Source: Diplosphaera chodatii (lineage: Eukaryota; Chlorophyta; Trebouxiophyceae; Prasiolales; Stichococcaceae). From it: DNA of 64,000 bases. The position numbers and the translations under genes were made by a program. The stretch is taken from assembly GCA_032358165.1 (NCBI GenBank), contig JAALGY010000041.1, positions 868,001 through 932,000 of the forward strand. Reading direction: 5' to 3'. The notes beneath the pieces were generated by a model. It saw nothing but the letters and a program-made list of their open reading frames with translations. It did not search any database and was not told the DNA's origin. Of this stretch, positions 23,139-35,470 are shown piece after piece; position 1 is the first letter of the stretch; each line of letters begins with the position of its first letter.

Positions 23139-24785
23139 GTCTTGTAGCTTATCTGGCGCCGGTGCGTCCTTCAGGGCGGACTGCCGTGAGCAAACCGCTG
23201 TGCCGTACTGCCAGCAAACACAATGATACACAGGCTGCACTATCCCCTGCGCACCAAACTACTTCGCTGTGCCATGCACGAACGCGAGTGCTGGGAAGCT
23301 ACGCGAAATGCTCCGACAGGAGGTGGGCCTTACTGGGGAGGACAAACGATCCGCGGCACCCAGACGACTGTGAACCTATCGCAAATCGAACCGACCACGA
23401 TCATATCGCTGACGACTTGGTGCACATCGCCGATCGCATGCGGCCTTGTCCGAGACTCTGTGCTGCAGGGCAGCCGTGTCGTGCATGGATGCAAGGGTTT
23501 TGGAAAACCTCCAGAGAACCTACTCTTCGGCCGAACATGCAGTCCCACAGTACAGTCGCTACTGGCCAGCTTTGCGCACACATCGCACCCAGACGCTCCA
23601 TCACACACCTGCCAGCTTTCACACAGTGGGCTTGGTGCTTCCGCTTTGTGGTCTATCAGGCCGCTCTGCACCAGGCTGCATCTTCGGCTGCCGGTCGTCA
23701 CTAGACCGTCCTGGCCTCACACGCACGACGCGCCGGGCTGTTCAGGACTGCACCAAGTAGCCGCGCGATTGCCTACACGAGCCAAGCGGCTGGTGCCTGC
23801 TGCAGCTGACAGTTCATATACACCAGGCAGTCGACTGGGACCAGCTTGCCGCGGCCTGCGCGGGGCTGTCCCGAGTTACGCTTGGTCACCAGCCAGCAGG
23901 TGAGCAGTAATTTCTGGGCTGGAGCCGGAGGGGGTCACCGTGAAACATGCTTCAAGGCGTTTTCCTAGAACTGACGTGACTTGTGGTAGCTGCCGCGCTG
24001 CGCGGGCGGCAAACGTTGCCATCAACCGAATACATAAGCGTCCGCAAGGTGGTGAAGTGCAGCCGGCGCAGCTATACAACACGCCAGCAACGCCCAGTAC
24101 TCCTGTCAGTGTTACGCACGATGCATAGCTTGAAGGCTCCCTCGTCGGCTGATCAGGCGCTGGGCTGCAGTGCACCTTGGTGCGTCTTACTGCATGCAAT
24201 TTTACGACACGTGTGAAGTTCGGGTGATTCGGCCCTGTCGGCGCGCATAACAGGGCTCCCCGCGTGCAGAGGATCATGCTCATGCATGGTTACATGGACG
24301 AGGGCTGTCGCTGCTTGTGTTGGGCTCTGCCTGGCTGGCGTGTTACGCGACGTGTGCCTTCCAGTGCAGCTCCATGCACTTTTGCCATCACTGATCTTAC
24401 GGGCAAGCCGCTTTTCCGTTCTAGGGGCACCGTTCGAGCTTGATAGCCTAGATTATCGCCTGTTTTGCATCCACAGAGCTTGCAGGGGCGCGCCGCGCTT
24501 TGAGCAGGACATGACGTCGGGGCGGCACGTCATGGGCGATGACCTTCGCAGCGCACCAGCAATAGGAGGGTTGCCTTTTCACGACTGTGGTATCTTACCA
24601 CGATATTTCTGCATTGCAGGCGGTGTTGCACCCCGGCGTGCCCGGCGCGGCGCAGGCGGCCGCCGGCCATCACGCGCGCCTGACGATCAGTCATCAGCAG
24701 ACAGTACAAGCCTGGCCCTGAAGCACACGCCTCCCCGTGCGGTCCGGTCCCGGACACCGGGCGGCGGGGCACAATCAGCCACCAA
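23139..24785. promoter_or_regulatory. Large divergent spacer, pyruvate kinase / M43 protease
   Basis: About 1.6 kb between opposite start codons. Long frames are open on both strands (for example plus 23223-23903 and 24286-24789), but their translations are rich in Cys, Trp, His and Arg without any family motif, so I treat them as chance. It probably holds both promoters and 5'UTRs; an unrecognised small gene cannot be excluded. Confidence 0.35.
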
Positions 24786-27342
24786 ATGATGCGGCAGCCG
24801 CAGCGGCCGCAGCGGCAGCAGCGCGATGCGGCACAGCCACAGCCACAGCCAGCGGGCCGCCAGCGGCGCCGCCTCCCAGCATCCTCAGCCGCTGCAGCGC
24901 TGGCCTGCGCCGTCCTGCTGCAGCTGTCAGCGCTCCAGCACGCCGCGGCCTACACCAACATCACGCTGGAGGAGGGCGGCGACCCGAACATGCGGACCAC
25001 GGGGCTGCGGTCGCGGTGCGGGCACGAGCACGACGACGCGGAGTATGCGGGGGCGCGGCAGGCCATCGCGGCGGTGCAGCGCATGGGGGCGCTCAACTAC
25101 AACGCCCGCGTGGCGTTCAGCGACAGCGTGACGGTGCCCACCTTCTTCCACGTCATCACCAAGGCCGACGGCACCGGCAACGTGACCCTGGCGCGCATCC
25201 AGCAGCAGATGGACGTCACCAACCAGGGCTTCGCGCCCCACTTCAGCTTCTTCCTCCAGGGCGTCGACTACATCATCAACGACCAGTGGTTCACCAGCGC
25301 AGGGTGAGCTCGCCTCGCGCACAGGGCTGCACATAACCAGCTGCTGTGTGCAAGCTCGCCGCGCCTGGTACACTGCTGAGTCAGCATGCAGTTGCAGCAC
25401 AGTGGGATTCCTTTGCACGGCCTGATAGGTCAGCAGTGCTGAGCACAATCTGCGGCGACGCCACCATTGCTTGGATTGCTCGGCGGCGTCACATGCTGAT
25501 GGCGTGGTGTCTGCGCGCTCGGCAGGACCAACAAGACGCTGGAGTACGCGATGAAGTCGGCGCTGCGGCGGGGCGGCAACGGCACCCTCAACATCTACCT
25601 GCTGGACCCGAGCCCCTACCTGGGCTACACCTACTACCCCACCATCCTGCAGGACCCCAATTCCGCCATCCTGGACGGCGCGCTCATCCACCCCGACACC
25701 ATGCCCGGCGGCGCCTTCACCGGCTACAACCTGGGCGGCACCATCACCCACGAAACCGGTGCGGACTCCTGTCCTGTCAATGATGGGTTCTGAGTGGCTC
25801 GTCGAGATGCAGGAAAGTGTGCCGCAGCTGGCAGGGATGCAGGAGCCAGCTGGCCGCCATCGCCATCGGCAGGGATTGTACCTCCCCTCCTGACGGTTGG
25901 ATGGATTCACCTTACTTTGCACGCTGCCAGGCCAAGTGCTAACTGGTGCTGGCGCCCTCCTGCAGGGCACTGGCTGCTGCTGAGCCACACGTTCCAGGGC
26001 GGCTGCAGCGACCCGAACGACTATGTGGGCGACACGGTCCCGCAGGCCAGCCCCTCGGGCGGCTGCCCCACCGGCCGCAAGTCCTGCAACGCCACCGCCT
26101 GGCCCGGCGACGACCCCATCCACTGTGAGTGACCTGCGCATCCACTGCATTTCTGCCGATGCACTTCCACATGGCTCATGCACCACGTATGCAGTGCGGA
26201 ATGGCTTCATTCAGGCAGTGGTGCCTTGCCACTGGTGCAACAGGACACACACCGGCACCTGACCACACCGGGATCCGGTTCCAACTTTCATCCTGCCTCC
26301 CTGCGCAGCGTTCATGGACTACTCGGACGACGCGTGCTACGAGTACTTCACACCCGGGCAGTTCACGCGGATGCAGTGGGCGTGGGCCACCTTCCGTGCC
26401 CCGCAGTCCTCCGCCCCCGCCCCGCAAGAGGAGCAATCGTCCGGCGGCCTGGATGAACTGCCGCCTGCCACGCCGGCGCCAACCAAAGCCCCCACCAGGG
26501 CCCCAACAAAGGCGCCCACCAAGGTGGGTGCTGCGCATGCGCGACGCTGGCCTACATGACAGGTCGCTTCCTCCTGCAGGCGCCTTGCCACTGCTGCGGC
26601 GCCAAGCACCGCAAACACCGCCCAGCTGCTGGCTGATCACGGCTCTGGCGGTTGCTGTGCAGGCCCCGACCAAGGCGCCCACAAAGGCGCCCACCAGGGC
26701 CCCAACCAAGGCGCCTACGAAGGCCCCCACCAAGGCCCCCACCAAGGCTCCCACGAGGGCTCCCACCCGAAAGCCGACACCAAAGGTGTGCTGCTGCGCC
26801 ACGCTGGCCTGCCTGCGCCCAGCTGCCCTGGTTCATGCAGGTCGCGTTCGAACCTGCAGGCTGCAGCAACTCACCTTGATTCGTTTTGTGCTGCAGCCGA
26901 CCAGAAAGCCGACCAGAAAACCAACACCCAAGCCAACCAAAAAGAAGCCGACAGCCAAGAGGGTGAGCCCAGTGGCACACTTGGGAAAGGGTGGAACAGC
27001 TTGCCATTTGCCTGGATCCTGCTGCCTGCCTGCACATGCACACGGTACGGTGTCCTGAGAGTCGACAGCTGTGCCGTGCAGGTCGCCGCGCGGCACGCCA
27101 ACAAGGCGCCAACCAAGCGGAAACCAACCAAGCGCAGACCCACAAAGAAAAGGCCGACAAAGAAGCGGCCAACAGCCAAGCGGCCCACAGCAAGGGGCAA
27201 GCGCCTGCTGCTGGCGGCGGACGACCGGCAGCAAGTCCAGCATCAGCAGCAGCGACAAGGCAGCGGCGGCAGCAGCTCAGGCAGCATTGGCAGCGCCGTG
27301 CGGGACGGTCTCGTCCATGGCATCAGCATCACCGCCTTGTAG
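24786..27342 (+). CDS. Secreted M43 (pappalysin-type) zinc metalloprotease with Thr-Lys-Ala-Pro repeat stalk
   Basis: M43B enzymes are secreted zinc endopeptidases. Exon 1 (24786-25303) codes an Arg/Gln-rich leader, a hydrophobic secretion signal (SSAAAALACAVLLQLSAL) and a domain with VPTFFHVITKADGTG. Exon 2 begins TNKTLEYAMKSAL and has LNIYLLDPSP and PGGAFTGYNLGGTITHET. The zinc motif spans the intron at 25759-25965 and reads HETGHWLLLSH: the three His and the Glu are kept, but the usual Gly (HExxHxxGxxH) is Leu. GGCSDPNDYVGDTVPQ and the Met-turn FMDYSDDACYEYFTPGQF follow as in the family. After the catalytic domain come many APTK/APTR units, then increasingly basic KRRPTKKRPT units across several exons, and a Ser/Gly-rich end with stop at 27340-27342. 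The tail may hold the enzyme in the wall or matrix (inference). Confidence 0.88.
26476..27200 (+). repeat. Degenerate tetrapeptide repeat region (A-P-T-K / K-P-T-K)
   Basis: Twelve-base units of the type GCCCCNACCAAG repeat within exons of the M43 protease, coding APTK, APTR, KPTR and KRPTKK units. Introns interrupt the run three times. The array shifts from neutral APTK to strongly basic units towards the 3' end. Confidence 0.85.
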
Positions 27343-28205
27343 CGCAGGCACTTCCAACCGGGGTAGCGACGAGACAGCCAGTTTCCTCTGTTCAGACCGA
27401 GCGATGCCACATTGGCACCTGGCGGCCTGTGCATGGTGTGCGACCAGCGCACAGTGCCGGCCCCCCTCAGGGGTCCCCTTCAGCCCCAATATTTCATTTC
27501 ATTAGTTTGCGATGAACCCGCACACAGCAGCACTTCGCTGCCGCTCCAGAGGCAGTTTGGGTCCCTGGATGAACAATATCGTAGGTAGACGAACTCCCAT
27601 ATCCATGCCACTTTGTAGGCAGCTGCCCAGTGTGCAGACTCGTTGGGGTGGAGCTGAGTTCTGCTGTTTCAACGTTTCGCCGTCAGGGGGGCACATTGCA
27701 CTCTGTGAGTTTTGCTAGATCAGTGCCGGCCTGAGTATTGCTCCGACATCTTTTCTCGTCGAGTGTTGCTGCACACCATGTTTGTTGAAGTGGCGCATGA
27801 TGAGGTCAGTAGGTATTTGTCACGGAAGGTGTACTGGCGGGTTGACCTAGAACAGTACAAGTTACAACAATCTGCCGGATACCCTGCCTAACACTTTCCG
27901 AGATACGCACGTGGCATATGAACATGTGTCCCTGCCAGGGGATACTACGTTGAACTTAGTATCCCCTGTCCCTGCACTGCCCAATGGCTCTTACGAGCTT
28001 ATATATCACACTCAGTGTCACCGATATCCGTACCGTTATTTGCAAGGTGTTTCAACTGTGAGCGGGTATCTGCTGTGCGGCTGTGCCATGCCACTGCTGC
28101 CGGTGCGACAGGCAACTGTGCCAGGTTTCGGCACAGAATGAGCTGAAAGAATTTGAAGGTGCTCCGATGCCAAGTGCCATAGAGTGCCTATCATCTGATG
28201 AAGAG
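27343..28205. other. Convergent spacer, M43 protease / SDR
   Basis: About 860 nt between facing stop codons. Short frames only; lower G+C than the exons. A palindrome-like pair, GGGGATACTACG... and ...GTATCCCCTG, lies at about 27939-27967. No gene is supported. Confidence 0.35.
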
Positions 28206-29895
28206 TCAACTGTCGAGCTTCACCATCTCAGCGCTCAGGTCCCAGAGTCGCCGTGCAACCTGCAGACCAAAAGCTGCCCACGTTTTGGGTGCTGTGCAGC
28301 CCTGCAACATGACCACAGCAGTGCATTTGGCATGTGTGTCACCTCGGGGTCGTAGCTCTCTTTCGAGGTGGTCTTAGGTTTGCAGTCGTCGAAGTACTTT
28401 CCAGACACGCTGCTGACCTCTGGGCTGGTGGCCAAGTAGAGTGAGGTCTGAGCGCCCTGCTCCGGGGTTTTGGTGAACACGCTGCCGAGGCTAAGCAGCG
28501 GCTTCAGCAGAAACCCTGGTGCGTCTGGCAGCATGTACCTGCGTCAGTATAGTTCGCCATGTGGCATTCAGCTTTCAAGCCTACACCATTGCATGCGTGG
28601 AGGACGATGGTAATCAGGAGCATACAATGGACAGCTGCGCAAATGGACCTCCAGAGGTTGGTGCCCACAATGCCCGGGTGGAGTGTGTTCGCAGTGCAGT
28701 TGTCCTCGCGCTTCAGCCGGCGGTCCAGCTCGTAGGTGTACAGCACGTTGGCGAGCTTCGACTGCACAAAAGTCCGGATGGGCAGGCGTCAACAAGACCA
28801 GCCACGGCAGCGCATGCACGCCATGAGATAGCTTCCACCAAGGGTCCCGCAGCAAGCTGGGCGTGGGTTCCCTTGCCATGCTGTGCTGACCTGGCCATAC
28901 GCCTTCCAGGATTGGTATGCTCCTCCTCTCAAGTTGATGTTGTCAAAATGTATGTGGCCAAACTCATGTGCCGCTGACGATACATTGATTATCCTGCTGG
29001 GCCTGCACGAACGAAAGCCACGACATGGTAGTTGGGATCACGACGCTGACGCCTCCATGCAACTGGCAGTCACTGACACGCATACCTGTCGCCGGTGAGC
29101 AATGGCATGAGCGACTGCGTCAGCAGGAAATGACCCAAGTGGTTTATTCCTGCAGGGCACGCCATGACAGCATTGTTTGGTGACTGCCCCTATTCAGCAG
29201 CACAACGACCACAGCTGGCCTTGGAAGTCCTTCGCCCTCACCAAGTTGATACTCGATCCCTTGCGCTGTCTGCATCTCCGGCGTCGCCATGACGCCTGCA
29301 ATGCAACGCGAGGTGTCAATGGCATGGTAGCAAGTCAGCAAACACAGATGGCAAGCATATTGAGACACTAACTCACCAGCATTGTTGAGCAGCACATCGA
29401 GCTGGTGGCCCGGGAAGGCCAGCGCCCGCTGTGTGAAGGCCCTCACGCTCTCCAGGTCTGCCAAGTCGATGCACTGCGCCTCGACCTTTGCGCCCGGTAC
29501 CTCCTGCCTGCACAAGCGGCAGTGTGTCTGAGCCAGCACGCGGCTCCTGCGAACGACAGGCACCAAATCGGTCAAGTGCGTGTAGCAACGGCCATGATCC
29601 ACGGTCGTCGTACTTACAAGATGCGTTCCTTTGTGTCCTTCGCCTTCTGCAGGTCACGGCACGCCAGCACCGTGTTGTAGCCGCGCTTTGCCAGCTCCCG
29701 TGCAGCGACGAGTCCGATGCCGCTGTTTGCACCGGTGATCAGCGCTGTCTTGGCGGGCGGCGCTGCTTGGCAGCTGACATGATGTCGCCTGCTGGGCTGG
29801 CGCTGCGGACTGCCGGACTGCAGCGGCGACCGGAATGCTCTGCTGCACAGCGCTGCGGGCCGGCCTGACATCTGCAGCAGGCTGGTACCCCCCAT
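28206..29895 (-). CDS. Short-chain dehydrogenase/reductase, probably plastid-targeted (retinol dehydrogenase/TIC32-like)
   Basis: The ATG at 29895 opens a Ser/Arg/Ala-rich leader of about 45 residues resembling a chloroplast transit peptide. The Rossmann core follows: [20 protein letters not shown] (TGxxxGIG), [45 protein letters not shown] (NNAG), [17 protein letters not shown] and [20 protein letters not shown] with the YxxxK pair, then [14 protein letters not shown]. The last exons read [41 protein letters not shown] and [17 protein letters not shown], stop at 28206-28208. Catalytic Ser, Tyr and Lys are all present, so it should be an active NADP(H) oxidoreductase. The substrate cannot be told from sequence. 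Confidence 0.87.
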
Positions 29896-30331
29896 CTCTG
29901 AAAGACTCTCAACGGCGCTGCTGTAAGTAGGTGAACCCCAAGCTTTTGCAACCCAGCCTGCCGCAGGCGCCAGCGGCTTGCAGTGTGTCCGAAAACAAGC
30001 AGTCTAATCGCTGGCGATACAGAGCCACAGACGCAACCTGTACTCCGACCAACAACGTAGACCAGTAAGAAGAGCACTATACATCATGCACCGTCCATTG
30101 CACCTCCCCTTCCTGTGTGGTGCAGACGTGGCTGTTGCCACGGTGGCTGCCACGGTGGCAATGCACCCAACATGCTCGTACATCGCAACATGTTCGCACC
30201 TTCGCACACGCTACATGTGCTTCAGCCGTGAGCGAAGCTGGGATCGAGCTTTTGATCGCTGTAACTCAGGGTCTGCTGGCTGTAGTACAGCTGAATTGCC
30301 ACAGCAAAGGTTGCATTGGCGCGCAGCCAAC
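29896..30331. promoter_or_regulatory. Divergent spacer, SDR / TBCC
   Basis: About 440 nt between opposite start codons, likely a bidirectional promoter. It contains a near-perfect local duplication, TGGCTGTTGCCACGGTGGC then TGCCACGGTGGC, at about 30129-30155. No coding signal. Confidence 0.4.
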
Positions 30332-31977
30332 ATGGCCCCTCTAGTGTCAAACGTGCTGGACCGGATTGCAGACCGTGATGCTGCTCGCAGACAACGAGCG
30401 TCTGATGCCACTGCAGACAGGCACTGCTCGACAATGCCGCGGATGTCTCGGTGGTATGTTGGCATTGCTTGATGCCGGATCGTTTGATGCAAGATCACCA
30501 CATCATGTGATCGACTTGTAACTGCAGGGAGCAAACCCAGCATATGGATGTGGAAGATGCACAGCGGCAGCTGGACATGATGCAGCAGACCATCGCTGCA
30601 CGCCTCAGGTGCTGTTGAGGGTCGCGTGAGCTGTCATGTCAGATGTTTGAGCTGCTGTGCCAGGACCGATTGCGTGGTATGCTCCAACCGTACAGGACCA
30701 GCGTGGATCACCAGGCAAACGAGCAGGACCTCAGAGCCATCACTGCAGACATGGAGCGCCTTGAACAGGTGAGCGCATCCTTTACGCTGAGGTGTGACTC
30801 GAGTCGTGTGACGCAGCGTGCGTGCGTGACGTGGACAAGGTTCTCATCCACAGGGCATCGCCGCGAGAGCGTGGCTGCTGCCGCCATACGCTCTGCGCAA
30901 GGCGGAGGACGGCGCTGCATCGCTGCGGCTGCAGCTGCGGGCAGCTCTGGCAGCGGCCAGACCCAGGAAGCGCTTTGGGTTCTCAGCCGGGTCCAAGGGC
31001 TCGGCAGACGCAGCCGCCCCGTCAGCAGAGGCGGCAGCGCAGCCGGCCGTGCAGCCTGCAGCACCGCGAGCAGCAGGCACCGGAGGTGACAGGCCAGGCA
31101 GGTGGGTGCCTGGTGCCCCTGACAGCTGCGGCAGGACTTGCTCCCTTTTGCACCATCAGAATTGCCACCATGAGAGCTGCCACCCGTTGGACAGGGAGCA
31201 CCCGTGCAATGAATGCTCTAATGCCGTGTGCAGCACCCTGCGGGGACTGAGGCGGCAGAGGGTCGTCAAGCAGGCGGGCGAGCTCGCCGGCGGCGACTTC
31301 ACGCTCGAGGACCTGGAGGACTGCACCGTGCTGCTGCTGGGACGGCTGTCCGCGCTGCGGCTGCTGCGAGCCAGGCGCTGCTGCATCGTGGCGGGGCCCG
31401 TCGCTGGCGCCGCCTACCTCGAAGGTGAGCATGCATCGCCGCAGCTGTGCATAAACCCATGTTCATGTTCATGTACGTGCCTGATACTGTCCTGATGGTG
31501 TGTGTGTTAGCAATCACAGCAGGAGCTGCTGCATGCGCTTGGCAACATAGCAGTCCAGCCCCAGCAATGCATCTGTTCCCAGGGGTGACAGACTGCCAGG
31601 TGGCGCTGGCGGCACACCAGGTGCGCGTCCATGCCTCCAGCGGCAGCAGCGTCTTCCTGGACGTGCGCAGCAACCCCATCATCGAGCACTGCACCGCCAT
31701 GGGCTTCGGGCCGCTGACGCCGCAGCAGCGGCAGCTGCTCAGCGTCCCTGAGACCCCATGCGTGCAGCCGGCGACGGCCGCCTCAGCAGCGGCGGCAGCG
31801 GCGGCGGCTGGTGAAGCGGCATGCAGCAACAGCAGCTCTGCGGGCGCTGCGGCACAGCCGGGGGTGCCCGATGCAGCAGCAGGTGCAGCCGCCGGTGGCA
31901 CCAGCAACTGCTGGCGTGCCGTGCAGGACTTCAACTGGCTGCGCAGCACGCCGTCACCAAACTGGTGGGCCATCTAA
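30332..31977 (+). CDS. TBCC: Tubulin-folding cofactor C
   Basis: TBCC acts with cofactors D and E as a GTPase activator to release native alpha/beta tubulin. The ATG at 30332 opens MAPLVSNVLDRIADRDAARR. An N-terminal helical (spectrin-like) part follows, with EDAQRQLDMMQQTIAARL and NEQDLRAITADMERLEQ. After an Ala-rich linker comes the C-CAP/cofactor C beta-helix: GDFTLEDLEDCTVLLLGR, LRARRCCIVAGPVAGAAYLE, VALAAHQVRVHASSGSSVFL (the QxRxH motif with the catalytic Arg) and DVRSNPIIEHCTAMGFGP. It ends VQDFNWLRSTPSPNWWAI, the conserved tail. An Ala/Ser-rich insertion of about 50 residues sits just before the tail. About six exons. Confidence 0.92.
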
Positions 31978-32421
31978 ACAAGTCGTCAAACACTCAACCA
32001 GCAAGATGAGCACTGTTCTGTGTCTTCACACCATCCTCACAAGCTGTGCAAGACAATGTCCCACAATTGCTGCATCACGATCACTTCGAAGCAAGCCGTC
32101 TGACATGATGCAAGGAGGTCGCCTGTCCTAGGTGCAACCACCGCAGCTGACCTACCCGTCATGTACATGCAGGCACATACTGACCGACGACGAAGTCAGA
32201 ACTGCAGCATGTCCAACGCTAGACTGACACGTGTCACGATAACAGCTTGGTCTCCACAGCGCCCCTGCATCAGGTACATCAGTAGGTCTGATAAGGTGCT
32301 GATGCTCGGTTTGGCCGGAGTCTTGACACTGAGCAAATCGGCAGTGCAACCCACATCAGTGTAACATTGCATATCAGTATCGGCACATCACTTGCTATGA
32401 CTGCTCTGCCGCCGCCCATGG
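31978..32421. other. Convergent spacer, TBCC / RS-rich protein
   Basis: About 440 nt between facing stop codons. A TGTAA motif is present at about 32361-32365 on the plus strand, about 385 nt from the TBCC stop. No other element seen. Confidence 0.35.
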
Positions 32422-35400
32422 TCACTTCTGTCCAGCCAGCCCAGCATCCAACCTCCGCTTGGCAGATGGCCCATTGACCTCGTCGTCTGCTGGTGAGGGC
32501 GGCACGCTGGCAAGCTCGGTGGTGGCGACTGCCTCAGTGGCCACCTCAGTGTAGCCCAGGTGCACCCCTGCGCCCTTCGACAGTCCCGCTGCCTGTACCC
32601 CGCCACCTCCTGCCGCTGCCAGCGGCGTGCGCAGCCGGACCGTCGGCATGGCGGTGGGGCCCTGCTGCCGCGACGACAGGCAGGTGCCCAGGTCCAACGT
32701 GCTGGTCACAGCAGGCAGTGCTGCCTGTCGACACGCCCGCTGTGGCGTTGGCGCACTGGCCTGCGTGGATGCACAGCACGGCGCAGCACGCTTTGTGATC
32801 GTTAGTGCTACTGCAGCGGGGCCTGCGCCATTGCTGCTGCCGCCACCACCGTTGTCGATGCTGGCGGCTGCTGACACCTCTGTACTGCTGTGGCCGCCAT
32901 CCACAGCAGGCCCAGGGCTCTGGCTGTTGCGCCCGCTGCGGCGGTGGTGGCTGCGGCTTCTGCTGATGCTGCGGCGTGGGCTGCGGAAGCGGCTGTATCC
33001 ACCGCGGGAACGACTGCGCTCTGAAGACCGCAGCCCACTGCGCGGCCTGTATGTGCTGTAGCTTGGGGATGGCCGCCTGCTGGGGCGTGGCAGGCTGGAC
33101 GATGGCTCATGCCAGTGGCTGTGCGATGCGCGGCGGCTGCTGTCATGCCGCCCACTGGTACGTCTGCCGCTGCTGCGACGGCGATCATCACCGTGATGCC
33201 TGCCGTCTCGCTTGCGACTGCGATGTCGGCCACTGCCATGCTGTCGGCTGTGATCGTTGCTGCTGTGACGGCGGCCGCTACCTGACTGATGAGGCTTGTC
33301 GCGCTGGGTGCTGTGGTGATTGCTGGTGTGACGCAATGGGTGATCGTCACGCTGTTCGGGCCGCCAGCGAGCCGCCTGTGCAGCATTGGGGGGTGTGTTG
33401 TCATCAGAGCTGGCACGTTCACGTTCCGGTCGTGCAGATGCGGTATTGCATAAGAATGACATGGCGTATCCTGCTTGGCACCCCATCATCACGCACCTGC
33501 AACTCGATGCCCTCTGCGTAGTCTCTGCCCACAGCTTGCAGCATTTGTGGCAGAGCATGGTCCCCACTTGATGCGTCTGAGCCGTGAGACCTGGTGTTGC
33601 ATTTAAAGGGTGTAACATATTTGCAGTTGCATAAATGTTGCAAGAGAGCAGACCACTGGACATGCTAAGAACAACTGCATTGACTGAATGATCACCCGTC
33701 AGTGTTGAAGCCCTTAGAGCGCTCTTGATCATCCAATTCCATCTGGCACATGGACACCATGCAGATCATATTGTGCTCCTTTGACACCAGCTTATTGGTG
33801 GTTGGCTGACAGGATGGCCAGAACGTCAACAACTCCTATTGATACGATTGCATTGAACGTCATAAAGTCAGCACGGTCAAGTAGATGCTGACCTGGATGT
33901 TGAGCCAGAAACTGGACGTCATATGGGCTGCAGTATGAGCACGCGTCAGGAGTGTGTGTCGCATCTGGTGGGCACGCTGCTCCGCCTCTGCCTTCTTTCT
34001 GTGCTGATCGACCGACTGGCTGCAGCGCTGCAGAAAAGCAGCATCACCCGCATGCCTGCCAGAGACACAGTCTTGCACTTGTTGCATGTACTATCACCAT
34101 ACTTTGCATCTGCACACCATGCTGATGGCAATAGCAAGCTCAAGGACATAATGCACGAGCGTCTGCCAGCACAGCCGCTTCCACAGCTTCAGAGTGTTGC
34201 GCACCTGGCCCATGCACAGCCGTAGTACTTGATGAAGGCGCGGAGAGCTGTCTGCACTCGCTTCAGCGGTGCCCGACACCGCTCAGAAATGCTCTTCCTG
34301 AAACTGCTGACGTCATCCGGGCAGATAGCACCGCTGCCAAAGTTGCCTGGGTGCAGCTCCATGACAGCTCCAGCCTGCCACAAAATAGGCACTGAACGGA
34401 CGCTGACTATTCAACGACCTGCAAGGAGCGCAAGGTGGTTGCAGACTCAGATAGCAGCGCCACACACAGCTGGTGGCAAGCTCACCCTGGTTGTGATACA
34501 GCGGTCATTGTGTTGAAATATCTGCATGCGCTTCATGACTTTCAGGGAGCTCCAGTGTGAACCTCTTCAGTGTGCAGTGAGCAACTGGAGCTGACATGTC
34601 ATGTTCGTGCCCATGGTAACAGCGTTCAACCAACCTCGTGGAGGGTGGAAGTTGGTGCCAGCCTCACAAGCATGCCGCACAGGTAGTTTTGCCGGTGCAC
34701 GATGCCTGCAGGCACCAAGACACACTCTTCAGCGTGTGGCTTGCTCTCTAGCATGCACCGGGCACACGCTGATCAGCTCGCACAGTATCAAACAGCAGCA
34801 CCACCACCTGCGTGCGGCATGTGAACTCGAAGGTCTGCCAGTGCAAGCAGATCCCTTTCGGGCAAGTATATCAGCTCTAGGTTTGCCACTGTTGCCGGGC
34901 ACCTGCGTAAATAGGTGGCAACATGTGCCCATGGTGTGCTCGGCCAGAAGCTCATGCCTACTGCGGAAAGATCTTGTGCAAACTATACACGCACTCTTCA
35001 GCAGGATCGCCGCCCTGGGGCTGGCAGTCATGTGCCTCCTGTAGCGGCAGCGGCGGCGGCAGCGGCGGCGGCGCCAACGTTGGCAGTGGCGGTGCTGCTG
35101 ATACTGGAGCTGCTGCTGTCGCCACCGGGACTGAAGCCCCAACCCACAGCTGGCAGGGCTTTGGTGCTGGTGCTGGCATCTCTGCTGGCGGTACACCACC
35201 AACTGGCTGCTGAGAATGCAGCAGCCGCAGCACAGGCGGATGCGGGGTTGTCAATGGCTGCGGCGGCAGTTTGCACGGGCGGTGAATCTCTGCAGCTGCA
35301 GCAGCTGGTCGTGCAGGGGGTTGACCACAGGCTGTTTGGGGCTCGTGTTGTGGCTTGGCCAGCGGTTTCCGCATGGGTGGCTGCGGCTCCTGAACATCTC

Positions 35401-35470
35401 CTCGACAGTGCCTTGGCGCGGCCTTCACATGTTCAGCACCGTGGGGCCGCTGCAGGCGAACACTGCTTGA
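32422..35470 (-). CDS. RS-rich (Arg/Ser) nuclear protein, probable splicing-related; 5' part unresolved
   Basis: The 3' exon (about 33420-32422) is clear: a long His/Arg/Ser domain with repeated R-S and S-R dipeptides (for example RPRSGLRSSERSRSRGGYSR, SPRRSISRSRSHHRRS), then a Gly/Ala/Pro tail ending SAKRRLDAGLAGQK. RS domains mark spliceosomal and SR-type proteins. Upstream same-strand exon candidates read HALPQMLQAVGRDYAEGIEL (about 33590-33530), CQMELDDQERSKGFN (about 33760-33700), DQHRKKAEAEQRAHQMRHTL (about 34020-33960), ELHPGNFGSGAICPDDVSS followed by FRKSISERCRAPLKRV (about 34370-34230), MKRMQIFQHNDRC, and ELIYLPERDLLALADLRVHM (about 34890-34830). A Pro/Ala-rich stretch lies at 35470-35040. 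I do not recognise the N-terminal domain; the number of genes here (one or two) is uncertain. Confidence 0.55.

Noticed and set aside
23223..24789. Long open frames between pyruvate kinase and the M43 protease (226 and 167 codons)
   Set aside because: Both strands are open at once, the translations are rich in Cys/His/Trp/Arg without domain pattern, and G/C-rich DNA gives such frames by chance.
24927..26210. Minus-strand 427-codon ORF
   Set aside because: It is antisense to the well-supported M43 protease exons and crosses their introns without motif or splice logic.
26176..26802. Minus-strand ORF with LVGALVGALVGA repeats that looks like a membrane protein
   Set aside because: It is the exact antisense of the APTK repeat exons of the M43 protease; the repeat forces hydrophobic residues in the opposite frame.
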